This document shows, piece by piece, positions 8,194 through 16,368 of a DNA stretch of 64,000 nt. The notes below the pieces were generated by a model. It was given only the letters and a program-made list of their open reading frames with translations, was not told the origin of the DNA and searched no databases. Within the stretch, counting starts at the first letter, position 1. The number at the start of each line of letters is the position of its first letter. Source of the stretch: Mycobacterium sp. 852002-50816_SCH5313054-b (GTDB taxonomy: Bacteria; Actinomycetota; Actinomycetes; Mycobacteriales; Mycobacteriaceae); assembly GCF_001667185.1 (NCBI RefSeq), contig NZ_LZIC01000076.1, positions 62,001 to 126,000 of the forward strand. The letters are read 5' to 3'. The translations under genes and the position numbers were made by a program.

Positions 8194-9147
8194 ATGAGAA
8201 CGGTGTTGTTGGACACGGACGACCTGGGTAAGGCCGAGCAGATCCTTGGTCAGACCTACGCCGCCGTGCGTGTCAGCGCCACGGCGAGCGATACCACCCG
8301 CATGAAAATCTCGAGAACCTCGTTGGGCCCGCTGACCATCGACGACGCCGAGGTCGGCTTCGACCTGAGCTACGACGCCGAGTCGCCCGAGAAGATTTAC
8401 CTGTGCCGGGTGCGCTCCGGTCTGCTCGAGGAACGGCGGCCGGCCGGGGCGCCGAATTCCGTTGGCCCCGAAGAGATCCTCGCCATGGGCGCGCTCGACG
8501 TGCCATTCGGCGGCCGCGTCAGCCGGGCGCGGTGCGACATTGTCGCCGTTGACAGGGGCCTGTTCGATCGGGTGGCGACCGTTGGCAACGATTCCCCGCC
8601 CGGGCGGATCCGATTGACCGATTCGCGGCCGGTGTCCGCAGCGGCCGGCCGGCAGTTGGTCCGTGCCGTCGACTACTTGCGCGACGGGTTGCTGACCGAT
8701 CCGGCTGACGGCGGCGCGACGCTGATCGCCTCCACCGCGATGCAGCACTTGGCCGCCACCATGCTTACCGCTTTCCCGAACAACGCATTGCTGGATCCCA
8801 CGATCGGGGATGGGCACGACACCACGCCGGCGTTGCTGCGGCGGGCGATCGCCTTCATCGAGGAACACGCCGACAGCGACATCGGCATCGCCGACGTCGC
8901 CCGCGCCACCTACGTGACCCCGCGCGCGATTCAGTTGATGTTCCGTCGCCACCGGGATTGCACGCCAATGGAATATCTGCGCCGGGTACGGCTCCACTAT
9001 GCGCACCAAGACCTACTGGCCGCCAACCGGGCGCACACCACCGTCACACAGATCGCCGCCAGATGGGGGTTTGCGCACACGGGCCGGTTCGCCGTCTACT
9101 ACCGCCAGGTCTATGGCCAAAGCCCGCATACCACGCTGCGCGACTGA
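8194..9147 (+). CDS. AraC family transcriptional regulator (copy 1)
   Basis: This 317-residue regulator has an N-terminal cupin-like sensor part and a C-terminal double helix-turn-helix. Landmarks are IGIADVARATYVTPRAIQ (first HTH, about residues 229-246) and VTQIAARWGFAHTGRFA (second HTH). It is a paralogue of the next gene on the opposite strand: both end in YRQ-YGQSPHTTL. The two stop codons are two bases apart in a tail-to-tail arrangement. The neighbouring SRPBCC gene on the other side is a candidate target. Confidence 0.9.
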   Translation: MRTVLLDTDDLGKAEQILGQTYAAVRVSATASDTTRMKISRTSLGPLTIDDAEVGFDLSYDAESPEKIYLCRVRSGLLEERRPAGAPNSVGPEEILAMGALDVPFGGRVSRARCDIVAVDRGLFDRVATVGNDSPPGRIRLTDSRPVSAAAGRQLVRAVDYLRDGLLTDPADGGATLIASTAMQHLAATMLTAFPNNALLDPTIGDGHDTTPALLRRAIAFIEEHADSDIGIADVARATYVTPRAIQLMFRRHRDCTPMEYLRRVRLHYAHQDLLAANRAHTTVTQIAARWGFAHTGRFAVYYRQVYGQSPHTTLRD

Positions 9148-9149
9148 AG

Positions 9150-10223
9150 CTACGGCACCTGTTTGAGTGTGGTGTGGGGGCTCTGGCCGTAGGTCTGCCG
9201 ATACAGCACCGCGAACCGGCCCGTGTGCGAGAAGCCCCAGCGCTGCGCGATCTCGGTGACCGTGCTGTTGGACGGATCGGCCGCGATCAACTCGTCGTGC
9301 GCACGATGTAGCCGGACGCGACGCACATATTCGGTGGGAGTGGTGTCGAGCTGTCTCCGGAAGAGGTACTGCACCGCCCTGGGAGTCAGATGGACCGCGG
9401 CCGCGATGTCGTTGATGCTCACGTCGGCGGCCGCATGGCGGTGGATGAAGGCCACCGCGTCCTTCAGGGCTTCCGGAAGCGCGGGGTCGCCGGCCAGGAC
9501 CTGATCGGTGGCGTTGGACGGGTAGCACTCGAGCAGCGCGCCGGCCAGCAACGGGGCCAACGTGGCCACGAGCAGCGGTTGCTGGGCGGTGTCCGGCGCG
9601 GCCAGGGTCGCGGTCACGTAATCCAGCGCCCGATGCCAGGCGCGCACGGCGCCGCGCGAGCGTGGGCGCCAGTTCAGGAACCGAATCTGGTGCGACGGCT
9701 GGGCATGCCAGTCCGCGGTGACCCGGTGCAGCGCGTCCGCGGCGATGGTCACCACATCGAACCGCGCGCCACTCACCCGAAGCGCGCACGACATGCCGTG
9801 CGCGACCAGGATCGGGCAATCGACGTTGGGAAAGGGTCCCCCCGTCACGGTCAGGGATCCCGCACGGGGCTGGATCACCACAACGGTGTCGGCGGGCGGG
9901 ATTTCGAAGATCAACTGACCCTGGATCGATACTTCGTCCAGCGCCATCCATTCCGTCGCGCAGCGTCGGTGGGTGACGGTCGAGCGGCCCGTGACGCCGC
10001 TGACGCGCCAGCCCGGCAGATAGGCGCCCGCATAGAACCGGCGGGTGGCCTCCGGCTCGGCGATGCGGAATTGCTCGTACCGAACCGCGACCGGGCTTTG
10101 GGCCGCCCCCACGTCGGGGGCGGGGGTGCGCTGGGTGGGACGCAGCTCGACTTGGATCGCGTCGGATTCACCGGCGACACCGCCGACGAAGCCGGGTACC
10201 GCAGTGTCGGCCGTCGCCGTCAT
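9150..10223 (-). CDS. AraC family transcriptional regulator (copy 2)
   Basis: This regulator of about 357 residues is counted from ATG 10223 (MTATADTAVP); a start five codons earlier is possible. The N-terminal domain is of the AraC-binding/cupin_6 type (VEQ-like regulator with SVTGG and CALRVSGARFD strands). The C-terminal double HTH comprises VSINDIAAAVHLTPRAVQ and VTEIAQRWGFSHTGRFA. It shares the C-terminal half with copy 1, more weakly the N-terminal half, indicating an old inverted duplication. The effector is unknown. Confidence 0.9.
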   Translation of the reverse strand: MTATADTAVPGFVGGVAGESDAIQVELRPTQRTPAPDVGAAQSPVAVRYEQFRIAEPEATRRFYAGAYLPGWRVSGVTGRSTVTHRRCATEWMALDEVSIQGQLIFEIPPADTVVVIQPRAGSLTVTGGPFPNVDCPILVAHGMSCALRVSGARFDVVTIAADALHRVTADWHAQPSHQIRFLNWRPRSRGAVRAWHRALDYVTATLAAPDTAQQPLLVATLAPLLAGALLECYPSNATDQVLAGDPALPEALKDAVAFIHRHAAADVSINDIAAAVHLTPRAVQYLFRRQLDTTPTEYVRRVRLHRAHDELIAADPSNSTVTEIAQRWGFSHTGRFAVLYRQTYGQSPHTTLKQVP

Positions 10224-10265
10224 CGGGGACCCGCCCACCGGTCGCCGGACGCGCTCACGGTCGCA

Positions 10266-11417
10266 TCACCGCGTGCCCGTTGACTGGAACTCCTCGGGAA
10301 CCCGAGGTTGCGACACGAGCTGCCGATAAATCTTCAGCGAGTCGAGCGCGATCCGGTCCCAGGTGAAGCGCGAGACCGCGCGGCTTCGACCGGCCGCTCC
10401 CATGCTCTCGCAGTGGAAGCTTTGCGCCAGAAGGCTTCTCAAGGCCACCGCCAGAGCGGCGGGGCTGCGCTGCGACAGCACCTGTCCGGTGACCCCGTCG
10501 ACCACGGCGTCGGTCAGGACGCCGATGGGAAGCGCGACCACCGCCACCCCGCTGGCCATGGCCTGCAACACGGGTGTCGCCCGCGGCGGCCGCCGGGGTG
10601 TGCACGCGACCACATCAACGGATCGCAGCAGCGCCGGCAGGTCGTCATCGCCGACCCTGCCCGCAAAGCGGACGCGGTCGGACACGCCCAACTCGGCGGC
10701 GAGCCGCTCGAGCCTGGCCCGCGCCTCGCCGCGGCCGGGGTCGCCGGCGGCGGTCTCGGCGACAACGAGCTCGGCACCCAGCACCTTGGGCAGTGCCCGA
10801 ATTGCGATGTCAAAACCGTTGCATTCCAACAGGTTGGGCGCCAGGCAGAGGACACGATGGAGGCCGTTGCGCGCAGCCGCCGGGCCGACCGGGCTGTACT
10901 GCTCGACATCGACGCCGCTGCACAGGTTCGACACTTGGGCGCGACCGTGACGCCACCGGGCCAGCACGTCGACGTCGGCCGTGGACTCGCCGGTCACCCA
11001 CGTCGCGCCCCGCGCCAATAGCGGCTCGATGCGTTCGCGTTCGCTCTCGGGGGGGTCACCTGACGCCGAACGCGACGTCACGGCCAGTCCCAGGAAAGAC
11101 TGCACGATCGGCAACCCCCGCCGGCGTGCCGCCAGTTGGGCGGCCAACCCGCCCAGCCAGCCGTAGGCGTGCACGACGTCGGGCGCATCCGATGCCCACA
11201 GGCGCTCCAGGGTTTGCGCCCACTCCGCGACATACGGCAGCACCTCCGGCGGTGACGCCGCCGCGCGCGGACCGACGCGGATCACCTTCGCTGGTCGCTT
11301 CCCTGATTGCCGGACATAGGCGGTCGCGTCGTCGCCCCGGGCCGCGAGCGCGGCACAAAGTTGCTGAGGGTCATCGCTGACGAGGTCGTCACCGGAGACG
11401 ATCGCGATTTTCAACAC
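10266..11417 (-). CDS. Glycosyltransferase family 4-like protein
   Basis: This protein of about 383 residues has a GT-B fold. The N-terminal Rossmann part begins LKIAIVSGDDL and contains DVVHAYGWLGGLAAQLAARR. The C-terminal part has RVLCLAPNLLECNG, RVRFAGRVGDDDLPALLRS and TPVLQAMASGVAVVAL. The position normally held by the first Glu of the EX7E donor-binding motif is occupied by non-acidic residues. The start is GTG 11417 or TTG 11414; AAGGGAG stands two and five bases before them, which favours TTG by spacing. It is divergent from the CheB-like gene. The likely role is transfer of a sugar to an envelope lipid or metabolite; donor and acceptor are unknown. Confidence 0.82.
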   Translation of the reverse strand: MLKIAIVSGDDLVSDDPQQLCAALAARGDDATAYVRQSGKRPAKVIRVGPRAAASPPEVLPYVAEWAQTLERLWASDAPDVVHAYGWLGGLAAQLAARRRGLPIVQSFLGLAVTSRSASGDPPESERERIEPLLARGATWVTGESTADVDVLARWRHGRAQVSNLCSGVDVEQYSPVGPAAARNGLHRVLCLAPNLLECNGFDIAIRALPKVLGAELVVAETAAGDPGRGEARARLERLAAELGVSDRVRFAGRVGDDDLPALLRSVDVVACTPRRPPRATPVLQAMASGVAVVALPIGVLTDAVVDGVTGQVLSQRSPAALAVALRSLLAQSFHCESMGAAGRSRAVSRFTWDRIALDSLKIYRQLVSQPRVPEEFQSTGTR

Positions 11418-11571
11418 GGCTCCCTTCCCATGCACGTTGCGGTCACCGTCCAAACGACGTGCTACCCCGCCGGATACAAAACGAAACGCGGCACCTTGCG
11501 CGCTTCGTCCGCGGTCCTGGTGTTTCGCATATCGGATCTCCCGCAGTGGGCCGGGACCGAGGACGCCGACG

Positions 11572-11607
11572 GGGAGGACACTGAAGCCGACCGGGAGGAC
11601 ACTGAAG
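11572..11607 (+). repeat. 15-bp direct repeat, period 21
   Basis: GGGAGGACACTGAAG occurs at 11572-11586 and again at 11593-11607, just before the proposed GTG start of the CheB-like gene. Read in the same frame as that gene it encodes an acidic GEDTE/REDTE repeat, so either the gene has a variable acidic N-terminal extension or the repeat is part of the leader. Confidence 0.7.
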
Positions 11608-11609
11608 GA

Positions 11610-12488
11610 GTGACGAGTCCCCCGGAGCGGCCGGCAGTCGAGCTGGTGGTCCTGCTGGCGTCGGCGGGTGGGCTGGACGCTTTGTCCTTCGTCCTGCGTG
11701 ACTTGCCAGCCGAGTTTCCGGCCGCGTTGGTCGTGCAGCAGCACCTAGGCGGCCTGAGCAGCGTGTTGCCGACGATTCTGGGCAGGCAAACGCCCCATCG
11801 GGTCAGTTGGGCACAGGACGGCCAGGCCGTCGTGCCGGGACAAGTGGTGGTCTGTCCGCCGCGAGTGCAGCTGGAAATGACGCCCGACGGTCGCTGTCAC
11901 CTCCGCGAAATCGAGGCGCACGGCGAACGGCGCTTCGACGTGCTACTGGCGTCGGTGGCCAGGTCGTACGGAGCGCGCAGCGCCGCGGTGGTGTTGTCGG
12001 GCTCGGGGGAAGACGGCGCCGTCGGGACCGTCGCGATGAAGCGGGCCGGTGGCATCGTCATCGCGCAAAGCCCGGAGACCGCCCAGTACTCGTCGATGCC
12101 GCTCGCGGCCGCGCGCGCCGGCGCCGATCTGGTGTTGCCGATTCACGAGATCGGACACGCCGTGGCCGAGATCGTCGCGGGCAACGCACTCAGTTCCTCA
12201 GCGCGCCGCCCGCCCGGGGAACTCAGCGGCGATAACGCAACCGCCACGGAGGGAGAGTCGATGGGCACCGACGACCTGACCGCCGCACCCAACAGCGCGT
12301 CGGCCCGTGCCGAGATGGCCGGACAGCGCGTCTCTGAGCTCCGGCGCAGACGCCAGGATCTGTCCGAAGGGTTCGCTGCTACCGCAAAGAGCGCGGCCCT
12401 CGCGCGGCGTCGGGCCCAAGAGTCTTTGCGCCGAGCCCAATTGGCTCATCAAGCGGCGTCGGAAGCGGCCGCGCGATGGGGGCGCTGA
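11610..12488 (+). CDS. CheB-type methylesterase domain protein with charged C-terminal tail
   Basis: From GTG 11610 this gives 292 residues. A CheB catalytic domain spans about residues 10-195. All three active-site positions are recognisable: Ser in LASAGG, His in VVQQHLGG and Asp in LSGSGEDGAVG. There is no receiver domain. The tail (about 200-292) is rich in Arg, Ala and Gln and is probably helical. The frame is open farther upstream, so an earlier start cannot be excluded. Classical CheB removes methyl groups from chemoreceptors, but no receptor, CheA or CheW is in the window. It faces the CheR-like gene, with which it probably acts. Confidence 0.82.
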   Translation: MTSPPERPAVELVVLLASAGGLDALSFVLRDLPAEFPAALVVQQHLGGLSSVLPTILGRQTPHRVSWAQDGQAVVPGQVVVCPPRVQLEMTPDGRCHLREIEAHGERRFDVLLASVARSYGARSAAVVLSGSGEDGAVGTVAMKRAGGIVIAQSPETAQYSSMPLAAARAGADLVLPIHEIGHAVAEIVAGNALSSSARRPPGELSGDNATATEGESMGTDDLTAAPNSASARAEMAGQRVSELRRRRQDLSEGFAATAKSAALARRRAQESLRRAQLAHQAASEAAARWGR

Positions 12489-12492
12489 CCGG

Positions 12493-12592
12493 CCACCATC
12501 AGGCTCGTGGCGATCGCGAGCGCGGCGCAGCCGGGCGAAGCGGGTCGCCACCATCAGGCCCGTGGCGGGTCGCCACCATCAGGCTCAGCCCA
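12493..12592. repeat. Three direct copies of a CCACCATCAGGC element
   Basis: CCACCATCAGGC followed by TCGTGGCG, CCGTGGCG or TCAGCCCA occurs at 12493, 12548 and 12573. Copies one and two agree over 19 of 20 bases. They fill the 96-bp gap between the convergent CheB-like and CheR-like genes; the last runs into the CheR-like 3' end. Confidence 0.75.
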
Positions 12593-14435
12593 AGACCTCC
12601 ATGAGCATCAGCGCCCCGCCGACGGTTCCCTCGGCCGAACGAAATGATGTGCACACCACCCGTACCCGGGCCGGACGGCCGCGCCGGTTGACGGCGTCCA
12701 CCACCGTTTCACCGGAGCTGTCCGGATCGACGAATGCGTTGCCGATCAACGGCCGCACGCTGTCCAGCGGCAGTCCGATGTCCAGGCCCGTCAACCGGGT
12801 TCCCGTTGCTTCGTCGGCCCGCAGTCCCCACAGGTCTTCGCATCCGCGGTTCCACACCACCACGCGCATCTCCCGGTCCACCACCACCATCCCCGGCTGA
12901 ACCGAGTTGATCAGCGAATCAAGGAAGTTCTTGGTGTCGTCCAGTTCCACGCTGCGTTCGTGCAGCGTGTCGTTGATGGTTTGCAGTTCGTCGTTGGTGG
13001 ACTGCAGCTCCTCGTTCATCGTCTCGAGCTCTTCGTTGGTGGACTGCAGTTCCTCGTTCGTCGTCTCGAGCTCCTCCACGGTGGATTGCAGTTCCTCGTT
13101 GGTCGTCTCGAGTTCCTCGTTGGTGGACTGCAGCTCTTCGTAGGCCGCCTCGAGCTGGCGGTTGGTTTCGACGACCTTGTCGAGCAGGGCGCGAGTCGCG
13201 GTGACATCGAAGAACACGATCGACACGCCCAGCAGGCCGTTATCGGCGTCGACGAGCGGATTGACATGGACTTCGAACCACACCGTCTCAGCGCCGGGTC
13301 GCTGCCATTTGACGTCCGGAATGCGCGTCGAACGCCGCTCCACCTTGGCCTGTTCGAGGTAGGCGCGCAGCTCGACCGGTCGGTAGGACACTTCGAGATC
13401 ACGCAGTGGGCGGCCGATGTCGCGAGCCGAGAGGCCGAAGGCGCTCTCCGCCTGCTGGTTGATCATCGCGACGGTGTCGTCGCCGGTGATCACGATCTGA
13501 GCGACCGGGCTGGCCCGAAAAGCCAAGTCACGTGCGGTGTTCGCCGAGGTCGAGCCCGGCAGCTCACCGTGGCCGTCGTAGAAGGCCGCGGCCGGGTCGT
13601 AGCGATCCGCCACGCCCTCGGCCCCGAGGGCCTTGCGGAAGATCCGATTCTTGAGGCTCAACGGCACGAAGCGTTCGCTGTGGCTCAACAGCATCTCGGC
13701 GTGCCCGAGGAACAGCGTGCCCTGGGGCGCAAGCGCAAAACGTAGTCGAACCAACACGTTTCGCTGGGTCTCGGCGTTGAGATACATCAGGGTGTTGCGA
13801 CACACCAACAGATCGACACGCGAGATCGGCGCGTCCTTGACCAGGTCGTTGCGGCCGAAGATGACCGTGCGGCGCAGATCCTTCTGGAACACGTAGCGGT
13901 TGTTGACGTGTTCGAAATAGCGCGCCAACAGGTCTTCCGGGACCGACTCGACGGCCTTCGCGTCGTAGGACGCAGCGCGCGCCGCGGTGAGCGCCTCCTC
14001 GTCGATGTCCGTGGCGTAGATCTTGACCCGTTGCCGGAACGCATCGGGCCCCAGCGCCTCGGCCAGCAGCATGGCCAACGAATAGGCCTCCTGACCGGAC
14101 GCACATCCAGCGCTCCACACCCTGATCGGATCGGTGGGACCACGCTCGGCCAGCATCCGCGGAATGACCTCGGCCCTGACGAATTCCCAGGCCTCGGGGT
14201 CCCGGAAGAACGCGGTGACGTTGATGAGGACGGTGTTGAACAGCGCCGCGAATTCATCCGAGTTGGCCTGCAGCACGTCGAGGTATTCCTCGAACGTGGC
14301 GTATCCCGCCTGATCCATGCGGTGGCGGACCCGGCGCAACAGCGACGTGCGCTTGTAGCCCGTGAAGTCGAACCCGCGGGAATCCCGCAGATAGCGCAAC
14401 AACGCCTCGAAGGCCTCGTCAGTCGTAGCGTCCAT
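12585..14435 (-). CDS. CheR-type methyltransferase with PAS, long coiled coil and second PAS
   Basis: This is a 616-residue protein. Residues 1-270 are a CheR methyltransferase with the SAM-binding motif VWSAGCASGQEAYSLAML (106-123) and CRNTLMYL (212-219). A PAS domain covers about 300-412. A coiled coil of 14-residue repeats (ELQSTNEELETTNE type, 432-488) leads to a second PAS (about 505-612). No kinase domain is present, although similar CheB-CheR-PAS proteins elsewhere often carry one. It should methylate glutamates of an unidentified partner under PAS control. The STAS-HATPase and second CheB-like genes lie upstream on the same strand and probably share its operon. Confidence 0.88.
   Translation of the reverse strand: MDATTDEAFEALLRYLRDSRGFDFTGYKRTSLLRRVRHRMDQAGYATFEEYLDVLQANSDEFAALFNTVLINVTAFFRDPEAWEFVRAEVIPRMLAERGPTDPIRVWSAGCASGQEAYSLAMLLAEALGPDAFRQRVKIYATDIDEEALTAARAASYDAKAVESVPEDLLARYFEHVNNRYVFQKDLRRTVIFGRNDLVKDAPISRVDLLVCRNTLMYLNAETQRNVLVRLRFALAPQGTLFLGHAEMLLSHSERFVPLSLKNRIFRKALGAEGVADRYDPAAAFYDGHGELPGSTSANTARDLAFRASPVAQIVITGDDTVAMINQQAESAFGLSARDIGRPLRDLEVSYRPVELRAYLEQAKVERRSTRIPDVKWQRPGAETVWFEVHVNPLVDADNGLLGVSIVFFDVTATRALLDKVVETNRQLEAAYEELQSTNEELETTNEELQSTVEELETTNEELQSTNEELETMNEELQSTNDELQTINDTLHERSVELDDTKNFLDSLINSVQPGMVVVDREMRVVVWNRGCEDLWGLRADEATGTRLTGLDIGLPLDSVRPLIGNAFVDPDSSGETVVDAVNRRGRPARVRVVCTSFRSAEGTVGGALMLMEVLG
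12972..13142 (-). repeat. 42-bp tandem repeat encoding a 14-residue coiled-coil repeat
   Basis: Roughly four copies of a 42-bp unit encode the alternating ELQST/ELETT heptads of the CheR-like protein. The DNA copies are similar enough (CTCCTCGTT-type blocks) that unequal exchange could change the coiled-coil length in units of two helical heptads. Confidence 0.8.
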
Positions 14436-14489
14436 TAACGTCCCGTTCGAAAGCGCGTTCGCTGTCGGACTCGAACACTACTCGTAGCG

Positions 14490-15272
14490 CTACAGCTGAT
14501 TCTCGCGACCGACCAGTGCCCACACCGTCTTGCCCGACGATGTCGGGGTGGTGCCCCACGCCCGACAAAGTGCGGACACGATGGCCAGACCGGAGACGAT
14601 TTCGGCGCCGCGGTAGGCGTCTTCGTGCCGGCCCGGCAGGTGCTCGCTGCGATCCTCGACCGCGACGGTGACGGTGTCCCGATAGCTCTCGACTATCAGC
14701 ACCGGTGCGCTCTGAGTATGTTGGAGGACATTTTCGACGAAGACGGTGCCCACGGTGGCCGCGACGGGAACCAGGTCGGCTTTGTCCCATTGCGTGAGCC
14801 AATCGGAAATCATCGCGCGCGCCAGGCCGACGCCGACCCTGGTCGCGGGAAGCTCGCTGCGCGCCCGCCGGCGGATCGGTAACGACTGGCTGTGGGCGGC
14901 TCCCAGCGCCGACTCCCGGTTGGGATGCACCGGCACGAATCGGGTCACACCGCCGGCGGCGATCGACCGCCGCACCTGCGATTGCGAGCACACCAGCAGG
15001 ATCGGAACGTCCGGCCAGGTGCTTACGTGCCAGCGGGCGCTGGTGAACACCGTCCAGGCCGACGCGGAGGGAACCGACAAGCGGTCGACATCCACGATCA
15101 CCGCGCGAGGCTCGTCGAGAGCCGCCTTGATGACGCTGTCGCGCACGCTGCGATAGGTGGAGCTGTCCAGAACGCCCTCCATCACCAGGATCGGTACCTC
15201 CTGCTGAGGTGCCGCATCGATCCGGATCACCGACCGCGGTTCATCCACCGGTATCACCGCCATCGGGGGCAT
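14490..15272 (-). CDS. STAS domain fused to HATPase (anti-sigma-factor kinase-like) protein
   Basis: This is a 260-residue protein. Residues 25-115 form a STAS-like domain (ILVMEGVLDSSTYRSV; DVDRLSVPSASAW, whose Ser is at the usual phosphorylation position). Residues 140-260 form an RsbW/HATPase_c_2-like domain with N-box FVENVLQHT and late GLAIVSALCRAWG/GKTVWAL. Fusing an anti-sigma kinase fold to its usual antagonist fold suggests a self-contained partner-switching regulator. It overlaps the upstream CheB-like gene by about 30 bases (ATG 15272 or 15263), so translation is coupled. The sigma factor or other target is not identifiable here. Confidence 0.78.
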   Translation of the reverse strand: MPPMAVIPVDEPRSVIRIDAAPQQEVPILVMEGVLDSSTYRSVRDSVIKAALDEPRAVIVDVDRLSVPSASAWTVFTSARWHVSTWPDVPILLVCSQSQVRRSIAAGGVTRFVPVHPNRESALGAAHSQSLPIRRRARSELPATRVGVGLARAMISDWLTQWDKADLVPVAATVGTVFVENVLQHTQSAPVLIVESYRDTVTVAVEDRSEHLPGRHEDAYRGAEIVSGLAIVSALCRAWGTTPTSSGKTVWALVGRENQL

Positions 15273-16260
15273 TGGCGGCCAGCCGCTCGCTGAGCAGGCT
15301 CAGCGCCTTCTCGCTTTCCTCCGCCACGCCGTGGTAGTGCCGGGAGAGCGGTCCGTGATTCTCCTTCTCGGCGAGTTGCCGGGCCAGTTTGACTTTTTCG
15401 CGCAGGCTGCGCAGCGCAACCCATAGCGCGCCCTCGACCTCGGCGTCCCGCGCGGCCAGCAAGGCATCCGCCGTCCAGGCGTGGCCGACCTGGCAGCGAA
15501 AGTGGCCCTCGCTGAGCGAGATCAGCGAGCCATTGCAATCCGGACACGTATATCCCGAGGGCGCACCCAATTGTTGGGTGTCGAAGTCGGTCGAGAACCG
15601 CGACTCCATCGCGATGCGGTTCTCCAGGTCCAGCGTCTCGTCGGATTCGATGATCGGGTCATCGATTTCGGTCTGGGACAGCTCCTTGAGTACCGCCCCG
15701 ATGTCGCCGGCGGCGGCCTGCCGATCGAGCACGCCCGCGTCGCGCGCGTTGGTCGGCAGCGCCGGGAACGATGCATCCTCGGGTGACTGGCCGATGGTGG
15801 TGCCGCCGCGGGAACGGATGGCGGCCAGGCCCAACACGCCGTCGTCGAGCACACCCGAGAGCAGGACCCCGATCGAACGCGCCCCGAAGGCCACGGCGAC
15901 CGAGCGGAACAATGCGTTGATCGCGGGCCGATGACCGTTCTCGGTCGGCCCCTGTGACAGGACCACGCGATGGTCGGCCACCAGCAGATGACGGTCCGGG
16001 GGGCTGACATAGATGTGGCCGGGCAGAAGCGGCGCACCATCCTCGGCGGTCACCGCCGGCAGCGGGCCGCTGCGGTCGACGATCCGCGCCAGGATGCTCG
16101 GCGCGCCGGCGGGGACGTGCAGCACGATCAGGTAGGCGTACGGCACATCCGCGGATAGACCGGAGGCCAACCTCGAGAGTGCTTCGACGCCGCCCGCCGA
16201 GGCACCGATCGCGACCACTCCGCGCAGACCATCGTTTTCGTTGGTCGCGTCAATCACCAC
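15241..16260 (-). CDS. CheB-type methylesterase with C-terminal zinc-ribbon-like extension
   Basis: This 339-residue protein starts at GTG 16260 or the next codon. The CheB catalytic domain (about 14-190) has VAIGASAGGVEAL (Ser), IVLHVPAG (His) and LLSGVLDDGVLG (Asp). The extension has CPDC and CQVGH (about residues 237-262), fitting a metal site, then a charged helical tail. It has no receiver domain, so control is not by a CheA-type phosphorelay. It is the first gene of a probable operon with the STAS-HATPase and CheR-like genes and is divergent from katE. Confidence 0.85.
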   Translation of the reverse strand: MVIDATNENDGLRGVVAIGASAGGVEALSRLASGLSADVPYAYLIVLHVPAGAPSILARIVDRSGPLPAVTAEDGAPLLPGHIYVSPPDRHLLVADHRVVLSQGPTENGHRPAINALFRSVAVAFGARSIGVLLSGVLDDGVLGLAAIRSRGGTTIGQSPEDASFPALPTNARDAGVLDRQAAAGDIGAVLKELSQTEIDDPIIESDETLDLENRIAMESRFSTDFDTQQLGAPSGYTCPDCNGSLISLSEGHFRCQVGHAWTADALLAARDAEVEGALWVALRSLREKVKLARQLAEKENHGPLSRHYHGVAEESEKALSLLSERLAANAPDGGDTGG

Positions 16261-16333
16261 CCTCGGCTACCCCGATCAAGCGTACGTAACCGCGTGGTCG
16301 GTGGATAGGGACACTTGCGCTGTTTGGCCGCCC

Positions 16334-16358
16334 GGTTTATCGGCGGCGGACGGTGGTA
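16334..16358 (+). promoter_or_regulatory. Candidate SigF/SigB-type promoter of katE
   Basis: GGTTT at 16334-16338 and TGGTA at 16354-16358 are 15 bases apart, one mismatch from the mycobacterial SigF pattern GGTTT-N15-17-GGGTA. Transcription would begin a few bases before the katE ATG at 16369, where no ribosome site is visible, so the message may be nearly leaderless. Confidence 0.4.
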
Positions 16359-16368
16359 ACCGAACGCC

